Shown one piece after another: positions 1 through 12,709 of a stretch of DNA of 64,000 nucleotides. The stretch's first letter is position 1. Each line of letters begins with the position of its first letter. The DNA comes from Crambe crambe (Eukaryota > Porifera > Demospongiae > Poecilosclerida > Crambeidae), in assembly GCA_963924555.1 (NCBI GenBank), contig OZ004587.1, positions 6,340,075-6,404,074 on the forward strand, written 5' to 3'. The translations under genes were made by a program, and so were the position numbers. The notes beneath the pieces were generated by a model. It had not been told where the DNA came from, searched no databases, and was given only the letters and a program-made list of their open reading frames with translations.

Positions 1-3000
1 TGGTGTTGATTATATCTCTCTTGCTGGTATCAATACATTTAATTTGGATGGATCAAATAGTGTTTTCACTGTTGACATTCCCCTCAATAATGATAACGTA
101 TATGAACTAACTGAGACATTCTTCTCAAATCTTGCTTTTCAACTTCCACCACCTGAACGTGTGACTATTAATCCTGACAGGGCAGAGACTACCATATTGG
201 ATGACGATAGTAAGTCATTAATTTTGCTACATGTGTTGTTGGGAGGGGGAATCTTACATTTAGAGGACTTGTATAAGAGACCTAAATAATGTTAGTGACC
301 TTGGTCTTGAGTATCATTATACACAGATTCTATAATGGCATATGCTTTTCACTAAAGTGAAGTTGAAAAGTGCAATTAAAAACTTCTACCATAATTATGG
401 GACTGTCATGATTGCAATTATAGTTGATTGGAATTCATGTGTCATTAATCTATACAGTTGTTACTTTTGGATTCGACCCCTCGGACTATTCCATTGATGA
501 AAGTGGCGGTTCTCAAACTGTTAGTGTTGTCCGTACTGGTGCAATAGACGGGGATCTAAGATTCTTCATAAGTGCTAACACAGATGATGCCACTGCTACA
601 GGTAATAATTATTATCAATACCATAAAAACTGGTTTTCTATTTATTATTAATTTTGGTGCATGTATTCAGCACTTGAAATAATTATAATGAGAGAGTAAT
701 ATATATGATAAAAGACTTAGCCTCACCCTAAAGTGACTCTCTTTCTCCAGCTGGAATGGACTATACTGCAGTGAGTGATGGCCCTCTTAATTTCGGTGGT
801 GGTGATGTGACCCTAACCTTTCAAGTTCCCATTCTCGTGGATGACATCACTGAATTCCAAGAACAGTTCTTCTTCTCTCTCAATGCATCAAGCCTAGCTG
901 TTACAAGGAATATAATTATTGATCTTTCAGATCAGGAAAGGAATCGAATTATGTTTGGACCTATTAATGGTCGTGTTAATATCACTGATGATGATAGTAA
1001 GTTGTTAGGGTGTGACAATAGTTTGCTACATAAGCTATAAACCATAGCTAATTTGCTCATATAAATGGATGAAAAATTGTGATAAGCAGATAAATGAATG
1101 AATACATAAGAATTTGTCATTCTTATTCAATCTATGTACATGCAGACATTCATTATTAATTTTTGCAGAATAGATCACCTGAAATAAATTTCATTAGCAT
1201 CATTTTTATTAATTCAGGGGCAAGAATTGGTTTCTCTCTTCTTATATACAATGTAAGTGAAGGAGATGGAACAGTAAATGTTTCCTATAGAGTCTTGGAT
1301 GGAGAACTTGGATTTGATGTAGATGTGAATTTCTTCACTTCTAATGGATCTGCTATTGGTAAATATGAATTGTATCACATATCAAGTGAATCCTCTTAAT
1401 AAGAGACATTCTGAATAAAGGGCAACCTCCGCTTGTTGTAGACCATTAATCATAACCTTGGGCAATAAACTACTTGTCCGATTATCGGGAGAGCCTTGGT
1501 GATAAAATTGCAACAAGTAGAAATGCACTACAGCCACATTTCTCTTGGAGTGTATGAAGCAAATTATTGAGTGGTGAGGTATTTTGTATAATGATATCAT
1601 TGTTATGGAGGAGGAACCAGACCCGTTGTAGGCATGTAGGTACTCTTATGGATTTTTTTTTTTTGGTCCAGAAAATGCTTATGTGGGCCTGACTACAAAT
1701 TAGAATTGTAAATTGACCTTTCCTTTCATCAGAGATTTATCTAGCCTCGTCCCCAGGCTCTCGCGCGCGCATGGAAGGGGGGAGGGGAAGAAAGAGAGCC
1801 TGGTACACACTAACTGCGCATCCTCAGGTTTTTCACAGAAATCTGTGAATTTTGTATTCTTCCGTAATTCTTCAGTTCATTCTACGTACAAATGCATAAT
1901 ATGAATAATGTCATTGATTCATAATGTCTACAATGGAGTGTCTAGTGTTCCTAGTGCTAGTAGCAATGCTAGTTTGAAGAAGACGGACTTGGAAGGTTAG
2001 GTTTTAGCGATCTCTCCTTGAAGGATGAGCAGCATCTGTCGATCAAAGCCATTTACGAAGGAAGCAGTATATTCTTACTGGCTTTGGGAAGAGCCTATGT
2101 TATAAAATACTCCCTTTTGTGATGGAACACCGTATAACCAACTTGACGCTTCCAAGAGCTGCGCTGTACTGGTGTAGTTTCTCCTGATGGATTGGTAGAT
2201 CGGAATAATCCATTTCTAATTGTAGCATATCGAAGCATCATCGCGCATCATAATTAGATAACGCGCTGGGCGGCAGAAGTCGCACGTGATAAAATTTATG
2301 ATCACTGTGGCTCTCTTTCTTCCCCTCCCCCCTTCCGTGCGCGCGCGAGAGCCTGGGGACGAGGCTAAGATTTATCTTGTTCACAAATGTCTTGCATCAT
2401 AAGCATCATAACGTTCCCCTATATTCACTATGCATGATATTTATACAGATGGTTCTGATTTTGCTGGAACCAGTGGCATAGTAAGAACACTGAATGGGAG
2501 AGGATCTGTTGTAATTCCAATCAGCATTACTGATGATGATAACCTGGAGGCAACTGAAAACTTCTTTGGGAATATAAATTCTGTTCTTGACCCTCTCCCA
2601 AATGTCATATTCGACCCTGTTCAGGCTATGGCTAATATTTTTGACAATGATGGTAATTATGATAAATCGAATGATTCAGCTAGATATAACTTCTACAATA
2701 GTTCATTGAGAAATACATAATTATGGAAATAATGATAGTACTTAAAAAGGGGTCTTATGAAGAAAAAAAATTAAAAAGGAGTTATTGGTATCATAATAGT
2801 TTTTAAATCACCATTTTGGGTTTTACTTTATATGTAGCTTGTAAACTTTACAAGCCTTTAACAGCTTTTAATGTTTTGCTGATAGGATCCCTAATTATTG
2901 TTATCAAAATAACTATGTAGCAAGTACCTATGATGTCCCATTGTAATTCAAGTGCTTTTTTAAAAAAATTAGATGTTGTGATTGGTTTCGATCCAGCGGA

Positions 3001-6000
3001 GTACATGATACGAGAAGATGGAGGAGAAGTTGCTTTCATGGTGCGTCTAATAAATGGCACTCTGACCAAGCCAGTAGTAGTGGAATTCTTCACAACTGAT
3101 GGAACTGCTGGCGGTGAGATAACTAACACTACAAAGTGCATGACATTGTGCATTGTACATGAATTCATATTACATTCCTTTGAAAATAACATCGTGTTGT
3201 AACAGTATCCTTAGGAACTCATGAAATTCATCACTACATCATTTCTTAATTATATGTAGAACCTAGTGACTATAATAACACAATGATGCTCCTCACCTTT
3301 GACCCTTCAACTTCACTTGTGCCAGTATCCGTTCCTATCGTGGATGACAGTGCAGTGGAAATCAATGAGACATTTTTCGGAAATCTCAGACTGCCTCAGG
3401 GGTCTACTGCCGATGTGATGTTCAGGCCGCAGCAAGCTCTTGCCACTATAACAGACGATGATGGTATGAGAATATTCATACTGTTGTAAAGGGGAGTTAG
3501 AACTTGTATTTTGTAGACATCAAATGGAAACCTGGAGCCTTTTTTTCTCCCTGTACTTTGTACCTTTTATCACTCCCTGGTGAAATATGTAAATAATACC
3601 TGAATGACTTGATTATGATGATATCATTGCAGCTGCTATTATTGGATTCCCCAATACATATCTTGTTCGAGAAGGAGTTTATGCATCAGTTACTGTAGAC
3701 ATTCAAGTGAGGATGGGAGAGCTAGGAAGACCTGTCGTTGTAAGAGTCTTCACAGCTCCAGATACAGCCATGGGTCAGTTCAAAATGCACACACCGTGTT
3801 TCAAAACATGTGGCAGTCCTCAATTATTAGCAGTTCTCTGTGGTTACTGAAATATTTCAAAACTTCTAAAAATAATTATATAAAATATATTTCCACACTA
3901 AATTTCTAGATCAAGGTGGCCACTAGATTAATTGACCAAAATGGAATGCAGACGGGACTGACACATAATATGACTCTGTATAAAAGAAAAATGATATCAT
4001 CCTTAATATTTCTTATGCATAGCTGGTTCTGACTACACACCAACTACTCAAATGGTGACCTTCTCACCAAGTGTGACATCAAGCAGTATTACGGTTGCCA
4101 TTCAAGATGATAATATTGCAGAAGATAGGGAGCAATTCTTTGCTAGAGCAGAATTAGTATCTCTTGAAGCTGATTCAGTGGTGATAGATCCTGCAAGTAC
4201 CACTATGACAATAGATGACAATGACAGTAAGTGTAATGCATAAATTTTGAAGACAAGCCCTTTACTTATCACCATTATTAATTAACAAAGGGAACTTTGT
4301 TGTCCTTAGGTGCATTCACATTGAATTTCGAAGGTTTGTCACTTTGTTGAGATGTATAACAAAGTTGGTTTTCTCCTCCTCAAGATTAAGAAACTCAAAA
4401 ATAAAAATTAAATTGTCCATATATATATAATGAAGCCTATCTAATACAGGGCCACCCTGTCCATCTCCACTCCACATAAATCATACTGATACCCTTTTTC
4501 TTCTGTAGTCTTAACAGGATCCCATGAGGTTTTATGCTTCACTGCTAAAAATTCAAAACAGAGTTATTGGTATCATTCTAAAACTCTTAATCTGGAGATA
4601 TATATGCAAATTTACACACCATTTTGTACAAGCGTTTAACAGCTTTTAATGTTTTGCCTGATAAGACCCTTTTTCTCAAGTACTATCACATATATCGAAT
4701 ATAGAGAAGAAATAATTATATAAAGAAGAAATAATCTGTGATAGAGTAAAGTTTATCCTTTCATTTTTCTACATAACTACAGCAAAATATTTATAATATA
4801 TTATGTGTGAGTATAGAGAAGAAATATTCAGTGATAGAGTAATGTTAATCCTTTCATTTCTACAATATTAGCTATTATAATGCATCTCAATGCAAATGCA
4901 GAAGTGGTGATTGGGTTTATCCATCAAATATACAATGCCAGTGAAGACGATGGAAAGGTTTGTGTGGAGATTGGAGTGATATCAGGAATTCTAGGGAGAA
5001 ATGTAACTGTTCAGCTAGCTTTCTCCAGTGAATCAGCAGTTTGTGAGTCTCTAGCTAATTATCATCTCACTCATACTGTAAATGCTGAGCATGTCAATAT
5101 TATTATCATTAGATGGCAGAGATTTTGGCGGTATCCTTGATTCACTGATATTCACCTTTGATTCTACTCACAGCAGCTTTGCCCCCTGTGTCTCACTAAT
5201 AAAAGACAACATTTATGAACTTACTGAAGTGCTTGAAGCTACCCTAAGTTTTTCAGGACAGCCACCTTCACGTGTGTCCATTGCTTCGACCAGATCCACT
5301 GTCACGATATTTGATGATGATGGTAGCTACATATACCCATCAATATCACTTATACAAATAATTATTATTTTGTTCCAGTCTTAACATTTAGCTTCGATCC
5401 ATCATCTTATGAAGTGAGAGAAGATGTAGAAGATGCTGCCCTAAATGTAACCCTGAGTGGACGTCTCGGAATCTTTGATGCTCATGTAAATGTCACAACT
5501 GACGAAACTAGCACACTAACTTCAGCTAGAGGTTTGTTGCATCCATTCCTTCCAAGTCTTTAAAATATTTTTAAGACAGCAGAGTTAAGAACCCTCCATC
5601 ATAAGGTCACATAAGCTTGACATAATTATACTTGTACCTGGTTTTTGTATTCATGTTTGTTTGTTTGTTTACTTGTTTTTCCAATCTCTGAGTCAGTCTG
5701 TTTGTTTTATTCCATGCAGCTGGTAGTGACTACTTAGTGTTAGGAACTGAGCTTACTTTTTCGGACGGTGTTTTATTCCAGACATTCACAGTCGGTATCA
5801 TCTCTGACACCATTGTTGAGCCAGTGGAGACTATTTTAGTCAACATTACTGACGTTATCATTTCGGTCGAAGGGATACGAATCTCTCTCTCCCAACAGGA
5901 AAGAAATCGAATCAAGATTTCCATGAACCATGCCAGACTCTCCATTTATGATGCATGTAGTAAGTGATTGGTCATTCTTCTACACGAAAAAAAAAGCATA

Positions 6001-6529
6001 GAAATCAATTAGTTACCTTGGAAATTATGACTGTGCGCATGCTGAGTACAGCGTGAGATAACTCCATGAGATATGGGCAGTTATCTCACGCTTGGCCTAT
6101 AGGAAAATACTATTGTAACTATATAATTATACTCTAGCTCTCTACTATCATTTCTTTTAGCTCATGACGCTCCTTCTGTTATGACGGTATGTTCTGGTCC
6201 AATTATAATTGTGGTATGGCAGAGACCTACTAGTTCATGTGGAGTGATTAATGGCTATGACATTATTTTTGTGAATTCCATTACCGGTCGGAAGTATTCG
6301 ATCAGGAATTTGAATAATTTTCTCTATACCATCACTTCGGCCAGTCCAGTTCTTAACATAGGAGCAAGAAATCATTTAAATGTTCAGGTACATATAAAAG
6401 GACCTATATTATATATTTTTTCTGTATGGTATATAGCTAGCTACAATTCTTTAACCAGTGTCTATCTCATACTTATAGGTTCGTGCCACTAATGGAAGGT
6501 GGAGTGAACCTAAAGAGTTATGTCCTTAA
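1..6529 (+). CDS. Gene A: multi-Calx-beta protein with FN3-like C-terminus (5' end outside window)
   Basis: Exons read: 1-209, 458-601, 751-996, 1218-1358, 2449-2652, 2973-3113, 3260-3463, 3633-3773, 4023-4226, 4872-5042, 5113-5322, 5379-5531, 5720-5959, 6161-6387, 6479-6529 (TAA). About 894 residues lie in the window. Each Calx-beta domain uses two exons: the first half starts like VVIGFDPAEY with an acidic E-D-G turn, and the second starts like GSDYTA and ends in a D-D-D/D-N-D Ca2+-site motif. Six domains are complete and one is half. All joins are phase 1 until the last two exons, which form an FN3-like domain ending RWSEPKELCP. No TM helix follows, so the product is probably secreted, although its signal peptide lies off the window. 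Calx-beta domains are Ca2+-binding adhesion modules; the exact role is unknown. The last exons are duplicated in gene C. Confidence 0.85.
1742..2367. mobile_element. MULE-type MITE in an intron of gene A
   Basis: A 626-bp insert with inverted ends of about 60 bp that differ at one position; both ends begin TAGCCTCGTCCCCAGG and run on through a CG-rich stretch into a purine tract. It is flanked by a perfect 9-bp direct repeat, AGATTTATC (1733-1741 and 2368-2376). A 9-bp TSD with long TIRs is the Mutator-like signature. No coding capacity was seen. It enlarges the intron between the two exons of one Calx-beta domain (1359-2448). Confidence 0.85.
6051..6091. repeat. Short perfect hairpin in last-but-one intron of gene A
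   Basis: GCGTGAGATAACT is followed after 15 bases by its exact reverse complement. The corresponding intron of gene C lacks it, so it was gained here or lost there; it may be the remnant of a very small foldback element. Confidence 0.6.
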
Positions 6530-8506
6530 CATTTGACATTCTGAGAGCTCACATTACTATAATTATAGCTTGGCTAATTAATGATATTGAGACAGTGTGG
6601 CTATCAATACAGCATGCATGTAAGTACTTGCTATATTTAATATATCAAATCAATAACTGGATCCCTTTTTATGATAATGACTATAACTCATATCCTGCTA
6701 CATAACTGCCCTGTTGCACATATAGCCATAATGCTAGGGCTAGGGCTAGAATTAGCTGTGTCTCTTAGTTTTCAGTCTCTAGTGCTGTAGCACTGAAGCA
6801 TTCACTGAAACACTGTAGCAGATGGCCAGTTGCCTATTATAGAATGCAGCTATTGTCATATAGCTAGATAGCTAGCCAAACCGTTTCAACTCCAGGATTA
6901 ATCACTCAGTTCTTTTTGGCATTTTTACTCGGGGCTTAATGTGCAGTGAACCTTTGAACCCAAATTGTGCAGCATGTGAGACTATTTTATGCATAGCTAT
7001 ACCTCAATGTCACCTCAAACTCAGTGTATTATTTTTTTTTTCAAGTGTAGCTAGCCAACATGAAGAAGAAGAAAATTTAAGCACATGGCATTTGGTTGTG
7101 TGAAGTTTGGCAGTTTTTTTATAGCAGTTAGGTTATTGGTGTATCTATGGGCTGATCATAGATAGCTACGTACCATGGTATAGTGACGAATCAACAAGCC
7201 AGAGCTCTCCTGTTAAAGGTTGTACCTGGGCAAAAGTTCACGAAATCTTTCTAGCAGGGATAGATAACACATTATCTATAGCTAGTGCTCTGATAAAATG
7301 CAAACACTTAAAACTGAGAAAAAGTCTGTTAAATATCATTCCAAAAATTCTTTACTATGCTTGCGAAAGAGCTGCAAAACGAACAAGCCGCATACATCCA
7401 AAGCTGAATAATGTGCTGGCATTCCACCATTCCAGTAGCTATTCCATTCCACTATTCTTCCACTAGTCCATTCCACCGAATCATAGGAGTAAGCCCCCTT
7501 GACATTAAGCTTATAGCGGAAGCCATAAATGCAGGGGTTAAAGGTTAACTAGTCTAAAACGGTGGTCTGTGGCCAGTGATCTTGCTGGTTTTGGTCTCTA
7601 ACTTCCGGAATAGGTCGGCAGTTGAAGATAGTGAATTTGATCTGAAGCTAGGTGAGTATATGCATGTGAATTAGCACCAATTAATTTGTAGCTACCTTGC
7701 TAGCTTCTTGTCCCACACTTAGATAGTATAAATTCTACAGCTATACTCGAAAGTTAGCTATTTAGCTATATAGATAGCTAATAGCTAGGTCTGATCATGG
7801 CTATAGCCACGTATAAGGTAATGCTGCCTATTCTCGAACACTTTGAAAACTTTCAATGCTATACTTTGGACTGGAAGCAACTACCTACAGACTTACTGTG
7901 AAGTTTAAATTAAAGACTAGCCTTTCCTTTTATCATAGCACAAGTTTAGTAATCAATGCTGCTGGTGCCAAGGTGGTTCAGAATTTCTGTAGTGAGTGTC
8001 CTAATTCCGGACACTTGCTAATAGCAACCTGATTCACATATGAATTGGAAAGGTTCAGTCACTCTCTAATAGTCTGGCCCTCGCTCTGTCATGGCTGCTT
8101 TATTGCTGGTCTTTTCTTCTTTCCTACTGCCTTTTGAAACTGATGAGCGTGCGTTAAAATTTATGTGTAATAAAATTAAGAGTTAGCTAGCACTGAATCG
8201 AAGGAATCTATTCTTCAAGAGTTGCTGCGGGAATTAAGTAGGAGCAGTACTTTGTCTGCACTTGGACCTCCTTCTCACTGCTGCAGTAGCTTTAGGTGTC
8301 GGGGATTAGGAACTGTCTGAAATTATAGGCCACTTCACCTTATAGCTAGTAATTGTGTGTGAAATGATGTCATATAGCTTCTGCATCCATGAAACTTGGC
8401 TATATGACATTTATTAACTTGTACTCTCTAGCTATTAGACTACTATTCATTGATTTTAAGTTTCTCATCAACCACTGCATGAGTCCCACCAAACTTGACA
8501 ACACTA
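6530..8506. other. Intergenic DNA downstream of gene A
   Basis: AT-rich DNA with many TAGCTAGC words and no convincing coding exon on either strand. All of it belongs to the duplicated block and recurs, with indels and small rearrangements, at about 25541-27845. No clear polyadenylation signal was recognised close to the gene A stop. Confidence 0.6.
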
Positions 8507-9320
8507 GTCTGGCGTGCGCGACCCCCCGGAAAAAATCGGGAGGGTTTATATACACATTTGGTGATCTAGAATGTAATCCCGTGTAGAATTCAACGCGCAA
8601 TTACGCGTACGATCTGCTAAAGCGTGTAAGTACACAATAATACGCCGTAGATACGTGCTACGAGCACTTTATCGTATAATTCCGCAGAAAAAGGCGTAGA
8701 AACGGCAATAATCTCGCATTCTCTCGCGTAAAATAACGTGTCTACATGCGCCGATTATTGTCACGATTTAGCGCGCTTTAGCGTGCAAATGCGCGATAAA
8801 GTGAACACGGGATTACTACCTCTTACCGCGGTCTAGTTAGTTTACATTCCATTACTACTGTAATTAGCAACTAAAACTTTGCGCAGTGGCATACAGTGCA
8901 CACTAGCTACTCTTCTAGTTTAGCTATTATAGGCTACAGGTTACCTTCGAGGCTAGGTCAGTTCCAGGTTTGAAAGCAGTCATCTATGAAGTAGCCTCTT
9001 TTCTAGGATTTAAGCTAAAGTTGCAGCAAGAAGAAAACATAGCTACTTCACTTTGCAAGAGGGAATGATGTGCTTCTTTCCCCCACAGCCTCAGGGTTTG
9101 GTAAATCTCTGTCCTATATAGCTATCCTGATCGTCTTCGTGGGATCATTGTGCTAACATTTATAAATGCCCACGCAATTAATGAAAACCACAGTCTTTTC
9201 ATAATTCAGTACATAATTTATAATTATGCTTACCCATGAATCATGGGTAAGGTCACCAAACGTGTATATATGGGTCATCCGACCCTCCCAATTTATTCCG
9301 GGGGGTCGTGTGCACCAGAC
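8507..9320. mobile_element. TIR element with TA flanks (Tc1/mariner-like, non-autonomous)
   Basis: The ends GTCTGG...CGACCCCCCGG and CCGGGGGGTCG...CCAGAC are inverted copies; with mismatches the similarity extends about 60-70 bp inward through GGGAGGGT and the ACAC(A/G)TTTGGTGA segment. TA lies just outside both ends (8505-8506 and 9321-9322). It carries no transposase and has a later insert at 8578-8811. The same element at the same place in the duplicate copy (27846-29788) shows that it predates the duplication. Confidence 0.7.
8578..8811. mobile_element. CpG-rich 234-bp MITE nested in the 8507-9320 element
   Basis: The insert begins CCCGTGT and ends ACACGGG and is packed with CG dinucleotides (words such as AATTACGCG, TTAGCGCGC, ATGCGCG) in AT-rich surroundings. 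The duplicate copy at about 27925 reads straight through GTAATTAC without it, giving a natural empty site. Short ends of about 7 bp with a more diffuse inverted similarity further in suggest a foldback MITE. The superfamily is unclear; the target duplication is at most 2 bp (AT). Confidence 0.75.
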
Positions 9321-10166
<846 letters not shown>

Positions 10167-10717
10167 GCGGTAACTTTTATTAGGGTACTCATTAATTTTT
10201 AGCGAATTTTGCGAATTTATAATTTTCGCTAATAATAATACCAGCTAAAAATACGTAATGACTTTGACCACGCCCACTTGTTATCTCGCTAGCTAGCGAT
10301 TTCTTCTTCATCACTGGAGGAGCCCAATTCTTCCAAAATATTTGAAGTGATATCTTCATCTGCTGGCTCCTGGGCTTATTGATGGATCTACTGTACTCCC
10401 CTTAAGGCTTTGAAGAAATCATATGGCTACTTGTAACTAATTTTTACTTCTGACCTCTGAACTCATAACATTCACATCATCATGCCAATATTATAGTAAT
10501 TATATGCTTGTGCCCCTCCTTTCCTGTTCATCTCCATTTTCTGTATCCACCATGACCAGAATCATGGCCAAATCCGATTGTACATTGTGATAACAAACAA
10601 CACCAGACTTGATTTGCATTTTTCTTGAGCTACTCCTCAAAATCGCCAAAATTAGTACCCTAAATTTTAACTGAAAGCAAAAATCGCTAAAATTAGTCTA
10701 TGCTAATAATAGTTACC
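10167..10717. mobile_element. TTAA-flanked MITE (piggyBac/Kolobok-like)
   Basis: A 551-bp insert bounded by TTAA on both sides (10163-10166 and 10718-10721), with imperfect inverted ends (GCGGTAACTTTTATTAG against reverse-complement GGTAACTATTATTAG) and inner inverted motifs around TTTTAGCGA. The corresponding place in the duplicate (about 30545) lacks it. The TTAA target points to the piggyBac or Kolobok superfamily; no transposase is encoded. Confidence 0.7.
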
Positions 10718-10740
10718 TTAAGGTATCAAACCGATCTGTA

Positions 10741-10865
10741 GCTACCATGTATTCTATGTATTCCTTCCTGCATGTACAAGTATAAGCACATACAAGTGTA
10801 TTCAAGTACAAGTACAAGTATACAGTATATGTATTCCTTCTTGTACAAGTACAAGTAACTGTATG
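10741..10865. repeat. GTACAA-rich minisatellite
   Basis: Degenerate tandem arrangement of TGTATTC, ACAAGTACAAGTA and TATACAGTATATG words. A related but rearranged array sits at about 30555-30700 in the duplicate block. Confidence 0.6.
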
Positions 10866-11329
10866 GGACCCTCACCTTGTCAAAAATATTGAAAATCTAG
10901 AAAAGGTTCAGAAGTTTTACTTAGGATGTGCCTGGGTCAGTAGGATTGTGGCTAGAATAATCTCCTAGACAAAGCTGGACTGCCTACTCTGAGAAACCCA
11001 AGAATGTTCCTGAAGATTGCTAGCAGCATAGCTACAAAGAACTTACTTATTAATAGAGTAGACCTATTCTTCCATTCTGCAAAAATACGCTGTTGTAAGC
11101 TCACTTCTACCTGGTGTGTTTGGTATCAAAAGAAAGCTAAGATTCAAAACAGAAATTTTGTGTTAGCACACACCCTCTTTGTGATTCTCTTAATTAGAAC
11201 AAGGTCTCTCATAGGCTTCAATACAAGAATAGTACCACTACATACTGTTGCAACTTGCACTGTGTAGCAGTGAAAATTATTTTTATCAGACATTCAAGGC
11301 GAGTGTAGGGATATAGCTTGTGGCAGAAA

Positions 11330-12640
11330 GAATGTCAGAATACTGTAATCTGTCTTTAAATTCAGTATTGAGTTTGACCTTTCATGTGTCACTTCTAAGA
11401 TATCTTTTGGAGCACTTTGGCTTACATTTTCAAGGTCACACACTAGATAACTCAGTGCATACTAACTGTGATTTGAGGTGTGACCTTGCATGTGTCACTT
11501 TGAGTTTGAGTGTATCTAGCTACAACACAAATTTTGGGATGCTTCATCTCTTTGCCTACACTCATGATGCACACAAACTGGATTTCTTGGATTCAAACTA
11601 AATTTTAATGCTCAATCAATAGTGGTAGCCTACACCAGTGAAGCCAATTACTATGTCCTCCAAATAATTATGCTCCTTCTTGCACCTTTCCTCATGTCCA
11701 GTGTTGTGCTCCTAGTCTTGCTACCCCACCTATCTAAAAACCCTGGATCCAGCCCTGTAGAGTATGGTTTTGATAGCTATGTTGGTGCACTCATTTCTAC
11801 AACTGGAATAAAAATTAGCTATATGCCATTAAGGGGGAGATGCTAACCACACACTGCCCAGATGGCAAAGGGCCCCTTGGGGCTCATTATTGCTTCATCA
11901 TTGCATATCTTGGACCAAGCTCTGAACATTGAGGGATTGCCCTCTCATGGACCCCCATCTAGCACAACTGATTGTTCTCTCCAAGATATTGCAAATTAGG
12001 GGTCCAAGGCTTTGTTTCAGGAGTAATAGCAGCTCAATTTGAAGCAACTTGGCAGCCAAGGAGAGCTCAACATTTATATCGAGGATCATAATTTGAATTT
12101 CCTTAGCCTCATTCTTAGCTAGCTACTTCTCAGCCCTAGAAGCCACACTGTAATAAAAAAGGGGGTGCAAAAATGCCTAAGGGGGTACAAAATCCACTAC
12201 CACATCTTTTCAGTGGATTCGGTATGTGGGGTGCATAATCCACTAGTGGATTTGGTAGGGGGTACAAAAAAATAGGGATGCCGATTTTCCTGAGACACCT
12301 GGTAGCTACCAGGACTCCAGCTATGTACATGCACTGTAAGAACGAAAGTGTGTACTGCATACTAAATTGTCCCAATATCTACACACTAAAAACAAAACAG
12401 TGCATGTGTGTATTGGGACGAAGTAGACACTTTCATTTTTACAATGTAGACACAGCGAATAATTATCGATTTCGAATTGTGTGGGCATCCCTGGCTGTAA
12501 TACCACATTGTCTCATTTTGCAGATTCAGTCGCCAACTACTTTGCTAGCTTCTGCAGCTCCTACTTTGCAAGTGTGTGCATGCCTACATATAGAGTGAAC
12601 AGCTGGAGCACCTTTGGAAGTTTTTGATGATTAAACTCTT
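11330..12640. repeat. Upstream block of gene B, shared with gene D (about 56155-57550)
   Basis: The DNA in front of gene B matches the DNA in front of gene D in the same orientation, up to the signal-peptide exon. It includes a small foldback (about 12337-12449) with ends like CACTGTAAGAACGAAAGTGT that is present in both copies. Part of it (11968-12062) also occurs in inverted orientation at 49733-49834. No coding exon was recognised. Shared upstream DNA suggests genes B and D may share regulatory sequence, but no specific promoter element could be identified. Confidence 0.7.
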
Positions 12641-12709
12641 ACAGCTGCTAGATATTGAAAGATAATAAGTAGAGCAGATCAAACTTGGCCTTTTACAGAG
12701 GGTTGAGAC

